64,000 nucleotides of DNA from Morchella semilibera. Taxonomy: Eukaryota > Ascomycota > Pezizomycetes > Pezizales > Morchellaceae. The notes beneath the pieces were generated by a model. The model saw nothing but the letters and a program-made list of their open reading frames with translations. It ran no database searches and had not been told where the DNA came from. The position numbers were made by a program, and so were the translations under genes. Below, piece after piece: positions 37,051 through 49,141 of the stretch (position 1 is its first letter; each line of letters begins with the position of its first letter). The stretch is taken from positions 434,001-498,000 of the forward strand of contig WBVU01000022.1 in the NCBI GenBank assembly GCA_009192285.1, in the 5' to 3' direction.

Positions 37051-39303
37051 CTCGGCGACTTCGGGAAATATGTCAAAAATGCTTGGCTATGGGTGGTCGG
37101 GGAACTTGTGTGGCGCTTGATATAGATTGGATTGGAGGATGGGATGAAATGGTATGGGATGGGATGGAATGGTGTATGCGAGTAACTTGGGGGGGGGGGG
37201 TAAGTGAATAAGGCTGAAGAGTAAGGTATGGACGTATTTGTGCGTAAGTTACTTGTATTGCTTGTTGTAAGGAATGTGATCTAAGTGGTTGGAAAGTTGG
37301 ATGCTAAATGCTAGGTTGTATGCTATGCTACCGACCGAGTGAGATTGCGTGGATGTCAAATTTTGATCGCCGAGGAAGCCTGCAGCTTGTGGAAGGGGGG
37401 GGAAAACTTTATTTCCCCGGCGCCGTAGTTGCCGTCGATATCTTCTGCTGATGAGATAAGGGAGGGGGGAAGGGGGGGGTGGGGAGGGAAGGGGCTGGAT
37501 AAAAATAATAATAATATAAATCAAGGAGGTGGTGTGTACGACGATTATGACCTGATTTTATCGTATCGCAACTTTATTCAAAAAGCCTGGGACCTTCTTC
37601 CACAAGGTTTATCGCGTTGATTAGTCTGTCGCTTCGGGGATTTTCTATTTCTGCCTATTTCTTCCCACAGTCACAGACAGGGTAGAGTGGAGGAGTACAG
37701 GTCGCCGAGCTGAGATCTGACCTTCGTTTCCCGCTGAGAATATTCTGTACCTTGGTACTGGGTTCCTCCAGTCTCAGAATGTATAAACGGTGACTATGGG
37801 ATGGATGGGTGGATATCTGTTTTGTGTGTGTGTGAATCCCAACCGCCGCGGAAAGTGTAATTGCTATTGCTAGTACTGTTTGTACTGGTACAACCAAGCA
37901 AGAATATTTTCTGACCTCTCCCTTCACTTTGTCCTTCTAAAAAGATTTTGGACAGCAGATATTCCTATGTCCCCCTTGGCAATGCCGTGTGAAGGTTTGA
38001 TGGCAGTTCAGAGGATGGAGAGGGGAAGGAAAAAAGGAAAGAAAAAAAAGGGAAAAAAAAAGAAAAGGTTGCAAAGGTAAAGTATAAGATGAGTGATTCT
38101 ACCCCACGGTGATGTGTGGTGGGTTGGGTATGGTTAGTACTCGGCGTTCAGTTCTCTTCGGCGACCAGAAAATGCTCGTGTCCCCTGACTAAGTTAACCG
38201 AAATGTACTTTTCGCCCTCTATCTCGTGCACCGTCTCCCTGTCTGCACCAGCTTTCGCTTTCCACCCCACCAAAAAGATCGGCCACTGAAAGGGCTAGAA
38301 TTGACGATCAGTGGGTGAATATGATTATGCTGCTCAATCAAGGAAACTCCTTGACTCCTTGCTACAAGAGTTGATATTGTTGCTATATATCTCTCTCGCG
38401 CTTTTTCTTTCCCTCTCTCCCCTCAGATATTAATCTGTTGCCTTTTTTTCCTTTGGTGGATTGGTTAATCGATGGTATGGTAGGGCAAGTAAGTGGGAGT
38501 GGGCAGAATCAATTCAATGGCCGACAGGACGTGGCAGCAACAGCAGGAGCAGGTGCAACACAGCAGCAGCAAGAAACAGGAGGAGGAGGAGGAGGAGGAG
38601 AAGGAAAGGGAGGAGTAGAATGGGTAGATAGGCGATTGAAGTAAAGAGGCCAGGGAAACGAGGATGAAGATTAAGGAGGCAAAAGGGAGAACTATGGGGT
38701 TTGAGTACCTACATACCCTCATACACGTACTTTACCTTACATCTCGTCTTCTTCTTTACTTTTCTTCTCCCACATCCCTCCACCCCCCACCCCCAAAACC
38801 CCCTTTGCTTTCGCCCGTTGCATGGCTGGCTGGTTCTTTCTTGCATCGCAATATCATCCCTGCCATATTCACAAAATTTCTTATCTTTGCACCAGCACCG
38901 TTAATTGCTGTACGACCACCCTCCAGGGGTCCTGTCTAATTTCCCACCACGCGGCATAACGGCTGCGGGGGAAAAAGAAACTCACGATGCTTCTAGCTTG
39001 TGCATCCGCGGAAACTCTTGCCGCGAAACAGTAGGTGGAATATCATACACATGCTGCACATCGAACACACATCGTTATTCTAACGTTCATAGGTAAAACG
39101 GTCGAGGAGCCTGGTCACCAGTCAACATGTCGATCAACCAGTCAGTCGGTCAGTCGGTCAGTCAATTTTAATGAAACTCTCCCTACATTACATACACGTG
39201 TTGCCCACATACAAAAATGTTGTGCTTTACTCTCTAATCACACGCTTCTGAAATTCAATATTGCCGTTGTTTCTTCAATTACATTGAAATAAATACAAAT
39301 TAT
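37051..39303. other. Promoter region between divergent TF and small gene
   Basis: G-rich and purine-rich tracts, including a G run at 37191-37200 and a GGA repeat at 38580-38603. Frames over these repeats occur on both strands and are not supported as genes. Confidence 0.5.
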
Positions 39304-39815
39304 ATGGACTCTCCTACTCACAATCTTTTTCTTCAGTCTCCCCGAAAATCATCTAAAAGAGAAACACATTATTACCGCCAACTCACCGACCTTGATCAAC
39401 ACGATATGTACTCAACACTCGTACGTCTCCTTACATCCGCCTAGTCATGTTGTAACCCGTATAACATCGATCCATCCAAGCTCGCAGATTCCCGCAAGAA
39501 TTCTCGCCTCGCTTCGAGAGAAATTAACAACTCGATATGCGAACCCCTCGCGTCGTATCAACAAAGAAACATCTGCGCACGTCATGTCTGCTTACTCCTA
39601 TGAAAGTGTCCAGGTACGGTTAACCTCAGAGGCACATCACCTTCCTATCAAACCCCGTTGTTATGAGAAGCTTGCCTTAGCCTATTACCTGAAGACATGG
39701 GGAATGAGGGCATCCTGCTCCTAATCAGATTCTGTAACTGTAACGCCAGCAACTTCTCAAGATGGCATGGTCGCAAAGCCCTCTTGACCGATTCCCAGCT
39801 GAAAAGCCTCGGTGA
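39304..39815 (+). CDS. Small spliced gene of unknown function
   Basis: Exon 1 (39304-39420) encodes MDSPTHNLFLQSPRKSSKRE and continues to MYSTL. A 67-bp GTACGT...GCAG intron (39421-39487) joins in phase to IPARILASLREKLTTRYANPSRR and on to SAYSYESVQ. From there the frame may read through to TAA at 39722-39724 (117 residues). Alternatively it may splice at CAG/GTACGG (39614) to 39750 and end at TGA 39813-39815 (102 residues); the end given here follows the second model. The codon pattern and intron look real, and the sequence is basic and soluble with no signal peptide. I do not recognise the family. It could also be the 5' remnant of a longer decayed gene. Confidence 0.45.
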
Positions 39816-42164
39816 TACCCGGTAACTGGGGTTTTCATTCGTTCACGAAAACGAGCAAAAAAAAAGTTCAGCACCCCAGGTCAAACTAACCAACGGCATT
39901 CGAGCAGGAAACGACTCTTGCAGAAGATATTCGATGCGTTTCTTTTCTGTTGTCTTGCGCCTTTGGCCGCGATGCGCTTTTGTCAGCAATATTCCCCGCC
40001 CAACCAGTAGTTGTGAATCTATTCACAAGCACAGTCCTCGATGACCACTACTTGTAACTATTGATGGGAAAGATAAACCCCCCGCTTCCACTAGAAAACT
40101 TTCGAACCTCCGGATATGTTTGATCCGTGCCGTCTTTTGCAAAAGTCTGAGTACGTACGTAAATGCTGAATGATCATTGTACAAAGTGCGCGCTCCGGAG
40201 TTAAGAAACGAACGAATTAAGCTTTGCATCTGCGTAGCTGGTTTTCGTGATCGCTAGAACTCATAACCGATCACTCGTGTCCTCGCCTGGAACTGCAGCA
40301 TGATCTAGGGTACCTATTCTTTACTTTTTCTCCTGAGTAGTGGCTCCACATGAAACATCTAAGCCAGAGAAGGAAGCCCCAACATCAAGTCGAACACGGG
40401 CCCGGTTATTAGGAACACTGTACCCTGACTTCCAGTGCTTGCTTCACGCCCAGGAAACGGCTCACGGGTTGGAAAAGATTGGGGGGGGTACGCATGGACT
40501 GGTTTCACACCTTAATGTAACGTCCATCTATCACACACACACCATATATGCATTAGTATGTGCAGGACCCTGTGCTGCGTGCAAATGCCACCAAGAAGCA
40601 TCGTTATAGATCAACGCAGCGTCTTTACCACCGATGATGATAAGTGCCGACGATAACCAATTATTTTGACTTGTGATAAAGTCGTAGCGCCTTGGCCCCC
40701 ATAGGAATCGTAGAGACTTGGAGTCAGTACGCAGATGTGTCTACTTCTGGGTACTCTATCTAAAGCCTCGAGTATATGCTAATAAAGACTTACATGCGTC
40801 ACAAATACTAAAAACTTGCGATGTTTGCTCTGGTAATTACCACTCATATTTTAAAGGTTTGTGCACAACTACGTGTACCTACGTGTACCTACTGCTAACA
40901 ATTGAATGCAGACTATTTGACGATCAGGTGCAGTAGGTAGTGCGGTGCTCCATGCACATACGAACGGAAGTTTCCTTAGAAGTTAGAACCTCACCCGGGC
41001 TTAATTCTAGCCTAAAATTAGAACTGCACTTTTTATAAAAGAAACTACTTCCCTGTGTATATGCGGGTCGGAATTAGCCCATGAGGCCTTCGTGAGGGAG
41101 CACCAGCTTCAGAACATTCCGATATATCGTACCCAGAGTGTTCTATCCCCAAGCACTTATTACCTTGGGAGTTGCTTCGTTTATTAAACATAGCCAAAGG
41201 GTTATACGTTAGCTCAAAAGAATTTCCTGATGGCTCGCAGTAATATGCACCCTTGGATACGGCGCAGTTCGCAATGACGATTACAATCCAGTCACCTTAT
41301 GCACCGATTACCTATTATACAGTCTAACCAATTAACTATATGATCAATGACACCGCATCCTCAAAGAACTGCATAGCTAGCTTGACGTTGTCGATTTCGC
41401 CTCATACACACGGCTTCTTTCATGAATTCAATGGCACTGCTTTTCAGAATATGTGCCATGTTATGATTTTATAAAGTTAATGCTTGGGGGGGTTCTATGT
41501 TACAGAGCAGCGGTTGTGTACTGTTACTGGCGAGGTATCAAATGCTATCATGCAGATAACCTTGAGGGGAAATAGATTATAGTGACTGTGTGTATGTTCT
41601 GGTATTGGGGGGGAGGTACCAAGATCCTAACCGATTTAATAACTTGAACAGATATGTACCGGGTACCCACACTTTGATCTTTGTAATACTTTCTTATGAG
41701 AGCGGTCACCTCGCCGGAATCCTCACGGCAATAAGCCCCCCCAACCGCGGGACCAAGTAGATTTGGTTTGCAGGAAAATATTCATATTATGACCCTCTTC
41801 AAGAATTCTTAAATATCATCGTATAGTGCAGAGATTGCTCTTCCGATGGATGTTGCCTATGCTAAAAAAGATATTAAGGCCACCAGCGTGCTATAGTTTG
41901 ATATTCAGTACAGACGATCGAAGGGTATCTGCTCAATGTACTAGGGGTTAATATTAACGGCTGTTTATTAATGCAGACGCCCCTGCACTTATACCGCTGC
42001 TGATACCGGTACCCATCACTTTAAGGTCATTGGTGTAATCATAAACATACTTCAACTCTGAGAACACGCGTCGGCTTAAGTCATCCGGTGCCATACCCGA
42101 GCCTACATGATGCAGAGTCAATTGTCCTTTACCAGAATACCTAAATGTACTTATACATCTAAGT

Positions 42165-42275
42165 ATCAGGTAACAAGTACCCGAAAATGCAGCTGCACTG
42201 AACTGGTGTATTTCCCTCTTTTAATCCAATAAGAATTGCGTCTCAAGACTTGCATATTCGGGTACCTCTTAAAAA
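42165..42275 (+). mobile_element. MITE-like element, copy 1
   Basis: Terminal inverted parts around GTACCCGAA and TTCGGGTAC flank a core, GTATTTCCCTCTTTTAATCC followed by AATAAGAATTGCGTCTCAAG. The core is nearly identical, in reverse orientation, to 44544-44672. Confidence 0.7.
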
Positions 42276-42375
42276 AGGTTACAGCGGCAGGCTGCAGCTT
42301 CAATTGAAGCGCCCGTTTCGGGATATGCAGAACGATCTATGGTGAAAAAGAAGATCCCCTCGAAGACATTAATCA

Positions 42376-42545
42376 CCTTATCCCTTAGGTTTGTCAGCCC
42401 CCAGAAAAAAGCAAAAAAGTTGGTAATTAAGATCTTGTTAATATCTGATTCCTTATCAAATCGTTGATCCCCCATACAAATTTTTCCCTCTGTTATAGGG
42501 GGGGGGAAGCACCGTCAACCATTGACGGGAGTATCATGAGGAGCT
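42376..42545 (+). repeat. Repeat family copy C
   Basis: Shares TTAGGTTTGTCAG, CCCCCAGAAAAAAGCAAAA, AAGATCTTGTTAATATCT, CTTATCAAAT, TTGATCCCCCATACAAAT, CCCTCTGTTATAGGGGGGGG and ATTGACGGGAGTATCAT with copies A, B and D. Confidence 0.65.
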
Positions 42546-42651
42546 GTCGGGACCAAGGTTATTGTGGGAGAGAGGATGTAATCATCGATCATACTTGGGA
42601 TTTTGCATACAAGTAAAGATCTCTCCTAATAGGTTTTAATGGTCTGCTGAA

Positions 42652-42785
42652 GCTGCCAGTAAATGAAAGGTTTATGGATTTTGCTAATAGATTATGTTAT
42701 CTATCTTATCAAATAATTGATCTCCCATTCAAATTCAGACCTCTCTAATGGGGGCCAGCGTCGACAGTTTAAGGGTACAGGTAGC
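42652..42785 (+). repeat. Repeat family copy D
   Basis: The most diverged copy. Shares CCAGTAAATG, CTAATAGATTATGTTATCT, CTTATCAAATAATTGATCTC, CCATTCAAATT, CTCTCTAATGGGGG and GTTTAAGGGTAC with copies A-C. Confidence 0.55.
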
Positions 42786-43428
42786 TACATGTACTTGATG
42801 AGCTGTTCATATATGACGACTTCTGGACAAAAATGAATTCAGAGGGTGTTGTTGCAGATCAAGGCTGTTGATATTTGAGGCGGGTAGCCCAACGGCACCT
42901 TAGTCAGAGCTGTCTCCTTTCACTCCCCTCTCTCCGTGGTTTCTGTCTGCACAAGTCATCAATCACTTCCCGTACCATTTCATCAACATTGAAGTCCATT
43001 TTCAAAGTCGGTGCTGCTCCAGACGAACGACGAACGACATTGCCCGGGAACGCCTTCCCCGCAGACGCTTTTGACAGAAACGCTCTTGGGCACACTGAAG
43101 TGGCTATGGCTAATACCCACTCCCACAAATAACCAGACAGGATCTAGGAGCACAGGACCGACATAAGCAGTTTTCAACGGGAGCTATCAACAGCATCACC
43201 AACCCGAAACCGTCGTTAGGCCTTGGAAGACTTTTATTCTGCCCCCGGTCGCATACATGGACGTGTGCTCAACAGCAAGAGTTAGTGTGCCAAAGGAAAC
43301 ATACCAATCACTCCCCCTATTGGATGAATTAAACTACATTCTTCACGTATTCTCTTGTTAATGCTATACACTACTAAGCGTTCTCGTTCTAGTGATCGTT
43401 GGTTATAGGCAAATGTGACTAGGCTATT

Positions 43429-43532
43429 CTACCTGCTAAATTTTCAAGTTTAGGATGAGAATACAACTAGTACTAACAATTCCCGCTACCTTGGTTGTAT
43501 TCTCGTCCTAAACTTAAAAATCTGGCAAGTAG
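43429..43532. repeat. Foldback element, 39-bp arms
   Basis: Arms 43429-43467 and 43494-43532 are reverse complements over 39 bp, sharing AAGTTTAGGA and GAGAATACAAC. The five mismatches are all transitions. The loop is 26 bp. Confidence 0.75.
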
Positions 43533-44543
43533 GGGAAGAGGGATACAAAAAAGAGAGGAATGGGGGGTGAGGCGTCCAGCATTGTCCTACTCGACGAATG
43601 ATATAACAATGTCTACACAGATGATAAAAACACTCTTACCCCCAGAGATGTTGCTCCTCCTAAAGGACGCATCCTCAGTTCTTATTTAGAGCCCACATGT
43701 AGAGAGAGTAGCCTTGGAATTCATTATGACTAGTTTACTTAGGAAGAATGCCTTGTTTTTCGAGAGAGACGAGGCTACTTGAAATCACTTCGGACAATAT
43801 TCCGTGAATATCTTGAAGGCTTGCAGGTATCCAAAAGTAACATGCAGAGTGTTAATTATCCGCTTTTCATCCCCTTGCGACCTCCTCAACCCACAAAACG
43901 GAAAAAGTACATATATGTATATTGTATATATCAAAAAGGCCGGCACTCAACCAGCAAACCTGCCACGCCCAAGATCTTTCAATGGTCCGGTCCACCAAGG
44001 CTGAACACGTATACTCCCATAATAGCCACGGCAACCCGTTTCCGGGAGTCCCGAATGCTACATTCCGGGTCTGAGAAATAGAAAGATTCTATTCACCGGA
44101 TCTACTAGAACGGGGTATTAATGGTAAGTATCATGGATCCATATGCATCGGATTGAATGTGGTGATATGTTATGTATGCCAAACGCGTCGTTTCTCGCCA
44201 TGGCAGGCTAGTTTAGAGACTGGAGCTTACCAAAGCAACAACAACCTCCTGGCCTGGGGATCTTGGCCATAGACGCACTTCTGGGGGTACGCCTAACTCT
44301 TCGTAAATTTGAAAACCAAGTTCAACAAAACAATGCTCTCCATATTACCATCTGTTCTTAGGAACTTTGTTTGATTGATTCTATACCCCCAGGAGAATAC
44401 CCAACTCCTACACCCTGACGACCCCTAGAGTAAGCCCCCTCTATAGTACTTTAAACTGGGTTATAAAATTATTAGGCCCCGCCGCAACATGTGGCCAAGA
44501 CCTTACCATACCATCCTACCTGCATACATAGACAGCTCCCCCA

Positions 44544-44672
44544 CTACTCGCGGCAGGTAAGAGGCACCCGAATATGCAAGTCTTGAGATGCAATTCTTAT
44601 TGGATTAAAAGAGGGAAATACACAAATGTAGTTTAGCTGCATTTTCGGGCACTTGTTGCCTGTCGCGAGTAG
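44544..44672 (-). mobile_element. MITE-like element, copy 2
   Basis: Ends are perfect CTACTCGCG / CGCGAGTAG, and the terminal inverted repeat extends imperfectly for about 35 bp. The core matches copy 1 in reverse orientation. At 129 bp it has no coding capacity and no clear target-site duplication. Confidence 0.75.
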
Positions 44673-45738
44673 AACACACCCCCATTGGCACAGATATTGA
44701 TTGGTTAACAGGTAAAGAGGCCAGTTACAACGACGATATCCCCCTTCTTAGGTTTAGTTGTCCCGCTGAGGGGGTTTTCCGGTGGAGGGGGAAGGCGTCT
44801 ACCGTTATCCCATATCCCGCCCCGTTAAATCTTAATTCCGGGCACGGGGGGCGTGTGCACGACTCCGTGAAGTTTGATCTACAAACTCGCCTTGGTCCGC
44901 ATCCAAATACGGGGGATAGTGGACTAACGGTATGAGCATACCATTGGAGCCGTCGATATCAGCATCAATCACCTGGCGGGGGGGCTGAATTGCCTAACGC
45001 CTAAGATTACGCAGTAGAGCTCTTATTTCGCCCAATACCCTCCGTTTTCCACACCATCCAGACACATATACTGACTGGGTCTAAGTGGAAATTCTAAGGT
45101 TTACTCCCGCGGCTTCGAAACTCTCTAGTCTTACAATAGCGGTCTGGTATGAGAGCCTGAGATTGAGATCGAGTGATTTATTATGATCTTCTGCTCAATG
45201 TCCCTACCGCCGGACGTGATCACGTACGTCCCATGAAATATGTATTACAGCTCTAGCATTAAAAGTTCCACGGGCCAGAGCTCATGATCTCGACACCGCA
45301 TGGTAGTTTATTGGATCAGCAACGGGGATATCAAATCTCCCGATCAGGGATGGCTATGGTTGCCTAGAGTAACCCTGACCCTGGCCCTGCTAATCGAGAT
45401 GGTACATACTACCATAGATCCAATGGATGAATGGTAAAGGAAGGATATGCACGTGAGTGCTGTTTTGTAGTGAGGTTACTCTGCGGGAACACGTGCTAAA
45501 CACATTCACATCACGCTTAAAGTCAAGTGTTTACTTTTGTTCGTTATAGGTATGCCCGCTTGATTGTCAAAAGCTCCCATGATTTAAAACCCCACAACCC
45601 TATCCCGAAGAAAGCGCACCCAATCAGAAAAACATTAAATATTCGTTTTTTCGCCCGCTGCTCAAGACTCCTAGTCTGCAGGTAACAAAGATGACCCCAA
45701 CAAATCTCTATACAAGAAAAAAATAGAGAAGTAAAAAT

Positions 45739-46621
45739 TTACTCCTCCTTGGCGCCTCCGCGTCCGGCTCTCTCAGCCTCCTCAACAGCCTTCTTGTCCG
45801 ACTTGATGTCGCCGCCCTGCATTCCCTGCATGAAACCGGCCGCCTTCCATGGGCGCTTGAGGTCTCCGATAGCGGGCTTTCCAAAGACATGGATCTGGAC
45901 GAGCTTGGATTCGAATGCACCCTTAAGAGGGATAATGCCTAAAAGAACAGTCAACACCACGAGATATCAAATGGCGGGAACAGAAAACCTACTCTGGATC
46001 AAAAGAGGGTTTGTGTATTTGAAGTAAATGTGCATGACAGCCATCATTCCAACTCCCATCAAGACAGCCTTGTAGGCTGCGCGCAGTTGGGTTTGATCAT
46101 AAGCACCAATGGTGGTGGTGGTGAGCTTAGGCTCTTCGCCAGACATGGGCGGGGCAGGTTCAACATATTTCAGCGTGGTGTTGTCTATAAAGAAAAACTG
46201 TAAGTCAAAGGCTCGATAGTGATTTTAATAGATGAGTGGCAGTTTGAGCTGATCAAATGTCTTTGGGGGGGGGGGATGAATGAGGCTCAAATTTTTGAGC
46301 GCAGAAAAATACTGCGGTGCAACAACAAGGCTCGAGCTTTAGTTTTGACGGGGCGATAAACAAATCGAAAATACGAACCATTTTTCTTCTTGATAATCGT
46401 TCCAACATAGACATAAAGACCCAAAATGATTATGTTAGAGAGGAGGTACATCCCCCTAATACCGTTGAGCCATGTCGGGTCCTCAAAGGGAATCTTCTTT
46501 GACACCTGCATCATCCCCAGGATCACGACAAGATTGGTTCTACATTGCGACAAGGCTCTGGTTAGCAAGTGAAGGAAGGACACAACGCGCTGAAGATAGA
46601 ATCTCACATTTGTGGGTTCAT
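45739..46621 (-). CDS. PHO88: Pho88/Snd3, ER membrane targeting factor
   Basis: Pho88 (Snd3) is a small ER membrane protein of the SRP-independent targeting pathway in yeast, first linked to phosphate uptake. Four exons join in phase: 46608-46621 (14 bp, coding MNPQ plus two bases), 46379-46539, 45993-46184 and 45739-45938, with introns of 68, 194 and 54 bp. The product is 188 residues, the same length as the yeast protein as I remember it. Matching blocks are MNPQITNLVVILGMMQVSKK, FEDPTWL, a hydrophobic helix (MYLLSNIIILGLYVYVG), TTLKYVEP, MAVMHIYFKYTNPLLIQS, VQIHVFGKPAIGDLKRPWKA and the C-terminal KKAVEEAERAGRGGAKEE. The 14-bp first exon is easy for automated gene callers to miss. Confidence 0.93.
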
Positions 46622-48997
46622 ATTGAATGTATATGGTGATGCTTGGACTAGGTATCAATGATGGGATGGTGTGTGTGTGATGGAGAAGGTTGAGGATGGA
46701 GGGAAGAGATGACGGTTAGATGTAGGTAGTTGGCGATGCTGAGAAAAGGACACGAAGACGTGCGACCAATGCGTGGCGTAGCGCGGATCCCCGTAGTACT
46801 AGTACATGCACTGGTAGTAAGGGATGTGGCGCAGGGGAATCCTTTGGGGGAGGGTTTGCGGCAAAAACTCAACAAAAAGACAAAGGTGGCGTTGAGCAGA
46901 GATTTCTGACGCACATTAGTCGGCTCGGATAAAAATGCTTCCCAGTACTTCGAAGGAGTAGAACCTTCCATCGGTGTGGCTGATAAGGGGCAATTTTCCC
47001 TAGTAGTATTCAAAACTTACTACCTGGTATTCTATTCTCCGTAGAAAGCTGTAGACAATTAGAGTGCCCGTCTCTAGCACGTGATCCGGGAATTTTCTAC
47101 AGCCGGCATACACCAACTATCTCCGGTCCGATGCTCAAGTCCGGCTTGGCATACGTATACCTTCGGCTTATAATGTATCTAGGGTCCCTAAAAGTGATGC
47201 AACGGCTTGGGATTACACTAAGTGAGGCCTATGATTGATACACTGTTTACCATACATGTATATTGTTGCTTCATTAGGGTTACGGTTGGGTCGCATGTGG
47301 TTGAAATCGTGAGTGGTAAATCGAGTCCTTTCCGGTACTCCTGGGTACAAGATGTATTTTTCAGGTCTCTGCATAATTTGGATTTTGTATGCATATCCGA
47401 TGAGTTGGTGAGTACATGTATATACCTTTCTAAATGATGGAAACTAAGGAGCTCAAGAAAACAAAATTAAGAAAAAAACTTATTGTATCAGCCGACTGAG
47501 ACTCCTAACTACATGTACATAACCGTGAAGTCTGTTCGACATATTTGAACGTGATAGGTACTAGTACTTACATCAGGTACATGTATCTGCGTAAGTACAT
47601 TTTGTTTTACCATGATGGATGATCGGCTGCGAGCTTGGCGTGTTCGTATAAATACAAGATTGATCTAAACCCCTGTAAAGGTCAAGGTGTCCCTTTTCTT
47701 GGTCTTGGGAAATCTAGCTATCCCTTAATGCCTGTCAACAAAATTCTGCCCCTTCAAGAAAACGGATCTAGTGCGGCTTTACAGGTCCCGTCTTCACCCA
47801 ATGGAAGTTTGGTTCCTCTATTTAGTAATCGATAGATGAAGGGATAGGGTGAGATAGATAGTTGTTCGAAAGTGGCTTGCTCCTAAGCTTATAATGTAAG
47901 TTATTTTACTTGATGAGGGAAGGACCGACTTCGATAGGGAGAGGGATATCCCACTGTGGATTTTATTGTCCGCTAATACAGAGTGGACATGCCAATCCGT
48001 CGTCTATGTAATACCGTGGGGTGCATATATGAGTATGTCGGTTTGGGTTCCTAAGCGAAGAGCCACTCAAAACACATGTCGGTGTTATTTCCGGCGACTG
48101 TTTCAGGGCAACTTGCAAAGCAGGAATGTTGGTAAGCTCGAGAAGCTATGGGGACGTAACTAAAATCGGCGTTTCCACAGAAACCGGGGGATCTGCCCCC
48201 CCCCATAATAGTACTAGTGTCTAGATTAGCTGTGACACACTCGCTTCTTGCGCCAGATGCCGAGCCATGCTTTGACATTGAGACATGCCTAACCTCCCAC
48301 GTTCCCCAATGACAAGCAGAGTACATACCTACATGTAACCTTTACCCTCTTTAGTCGATAGGCCTTGCGCTCAGTACAGACCACCGCACACGTTCCCGGG
48401 AGGTTCTAGGTACCAGTAGAGAATGGATGTCGATCAGCTCAGCCCTATGTGTCTTGGAAGCTGACTCTTGGCGGTTTGATCCAGGATATTGGGTATTGAA
48501 CCCGCGCTATCTTGCCCACATTCAGGAACCGTTAGATTTCATTCCGCTCAAAACAACACATACTTGCATTCACATGTTATGACTTGCAAAGAAATTTTGG
48601 ATTAAAACGGAGTATATTGGGTTCGTGTGACTAATCAGGGGTACCGCCTTAAAGCAAGGTGGAAGAATGCAAGGACTCTCCAAATGGGGTAGGAATGTTC
48701 TTCACGAAAAGTAGAATGAAGAGGACGTTGGATGCCCTTAGTAAGAACACTACGCTTTTAGATCTTCCCCAAGAGTACAACTCGCAACCACTCCTCCCGA
48801 CCTTTACCCTACTCCTAACTTGTGCTCATTATTATTGCTAGCTCTTTCGGTCCCCCGAAGAAATATAACCCTAGGTATACATCAATCGTTCTAATATCTC
48901 AAAACTGTTACCCAATTTTAGAGCTATTTTTGTTGCAAACGCATTGCATATGCAGACAATGCGTACTCTATTTTGACATGTGCACAGGGCGGGAATA

Positions 48998-49141
48998 GAT
49001 ACCGTATTATCTGAATAAATTCGTTGCGAGACAGCAGGGTTATAGGCCAACCAGAGCCCACCTTTAGGCGTCGATCTGCAAGTTTTGGTGTAAATAATCC
49101 TTGCTGCAGCGCAACGAATTTATTCAGATTTTGCGGTACTT
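48998..49141. repeat. Foldback/MITE-like element with perfect 20-bp arms
   Basis: ATCTGAATAAATTCGTTGCG (49009-49028) and its exact reverse complement (49110-49129) are the core of longer imperfect arms: TACCG outside, CAGCA.GG.TTAT inside. No coding capacity. Confidence 0.75.

Larger units (their letters stand above)
39816..45738. other. 5.9 kb gene-free, repeat-rich region
   Basis: Holds two MITE-like copies in opposite orientation, repeat-family copies C and D, a foldback at 43429-43532 and one TACATGTA (42786). Short frames near 40.3, 42.9 and 43.8 kb have no recognisable domains. Confidence 0.5.
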
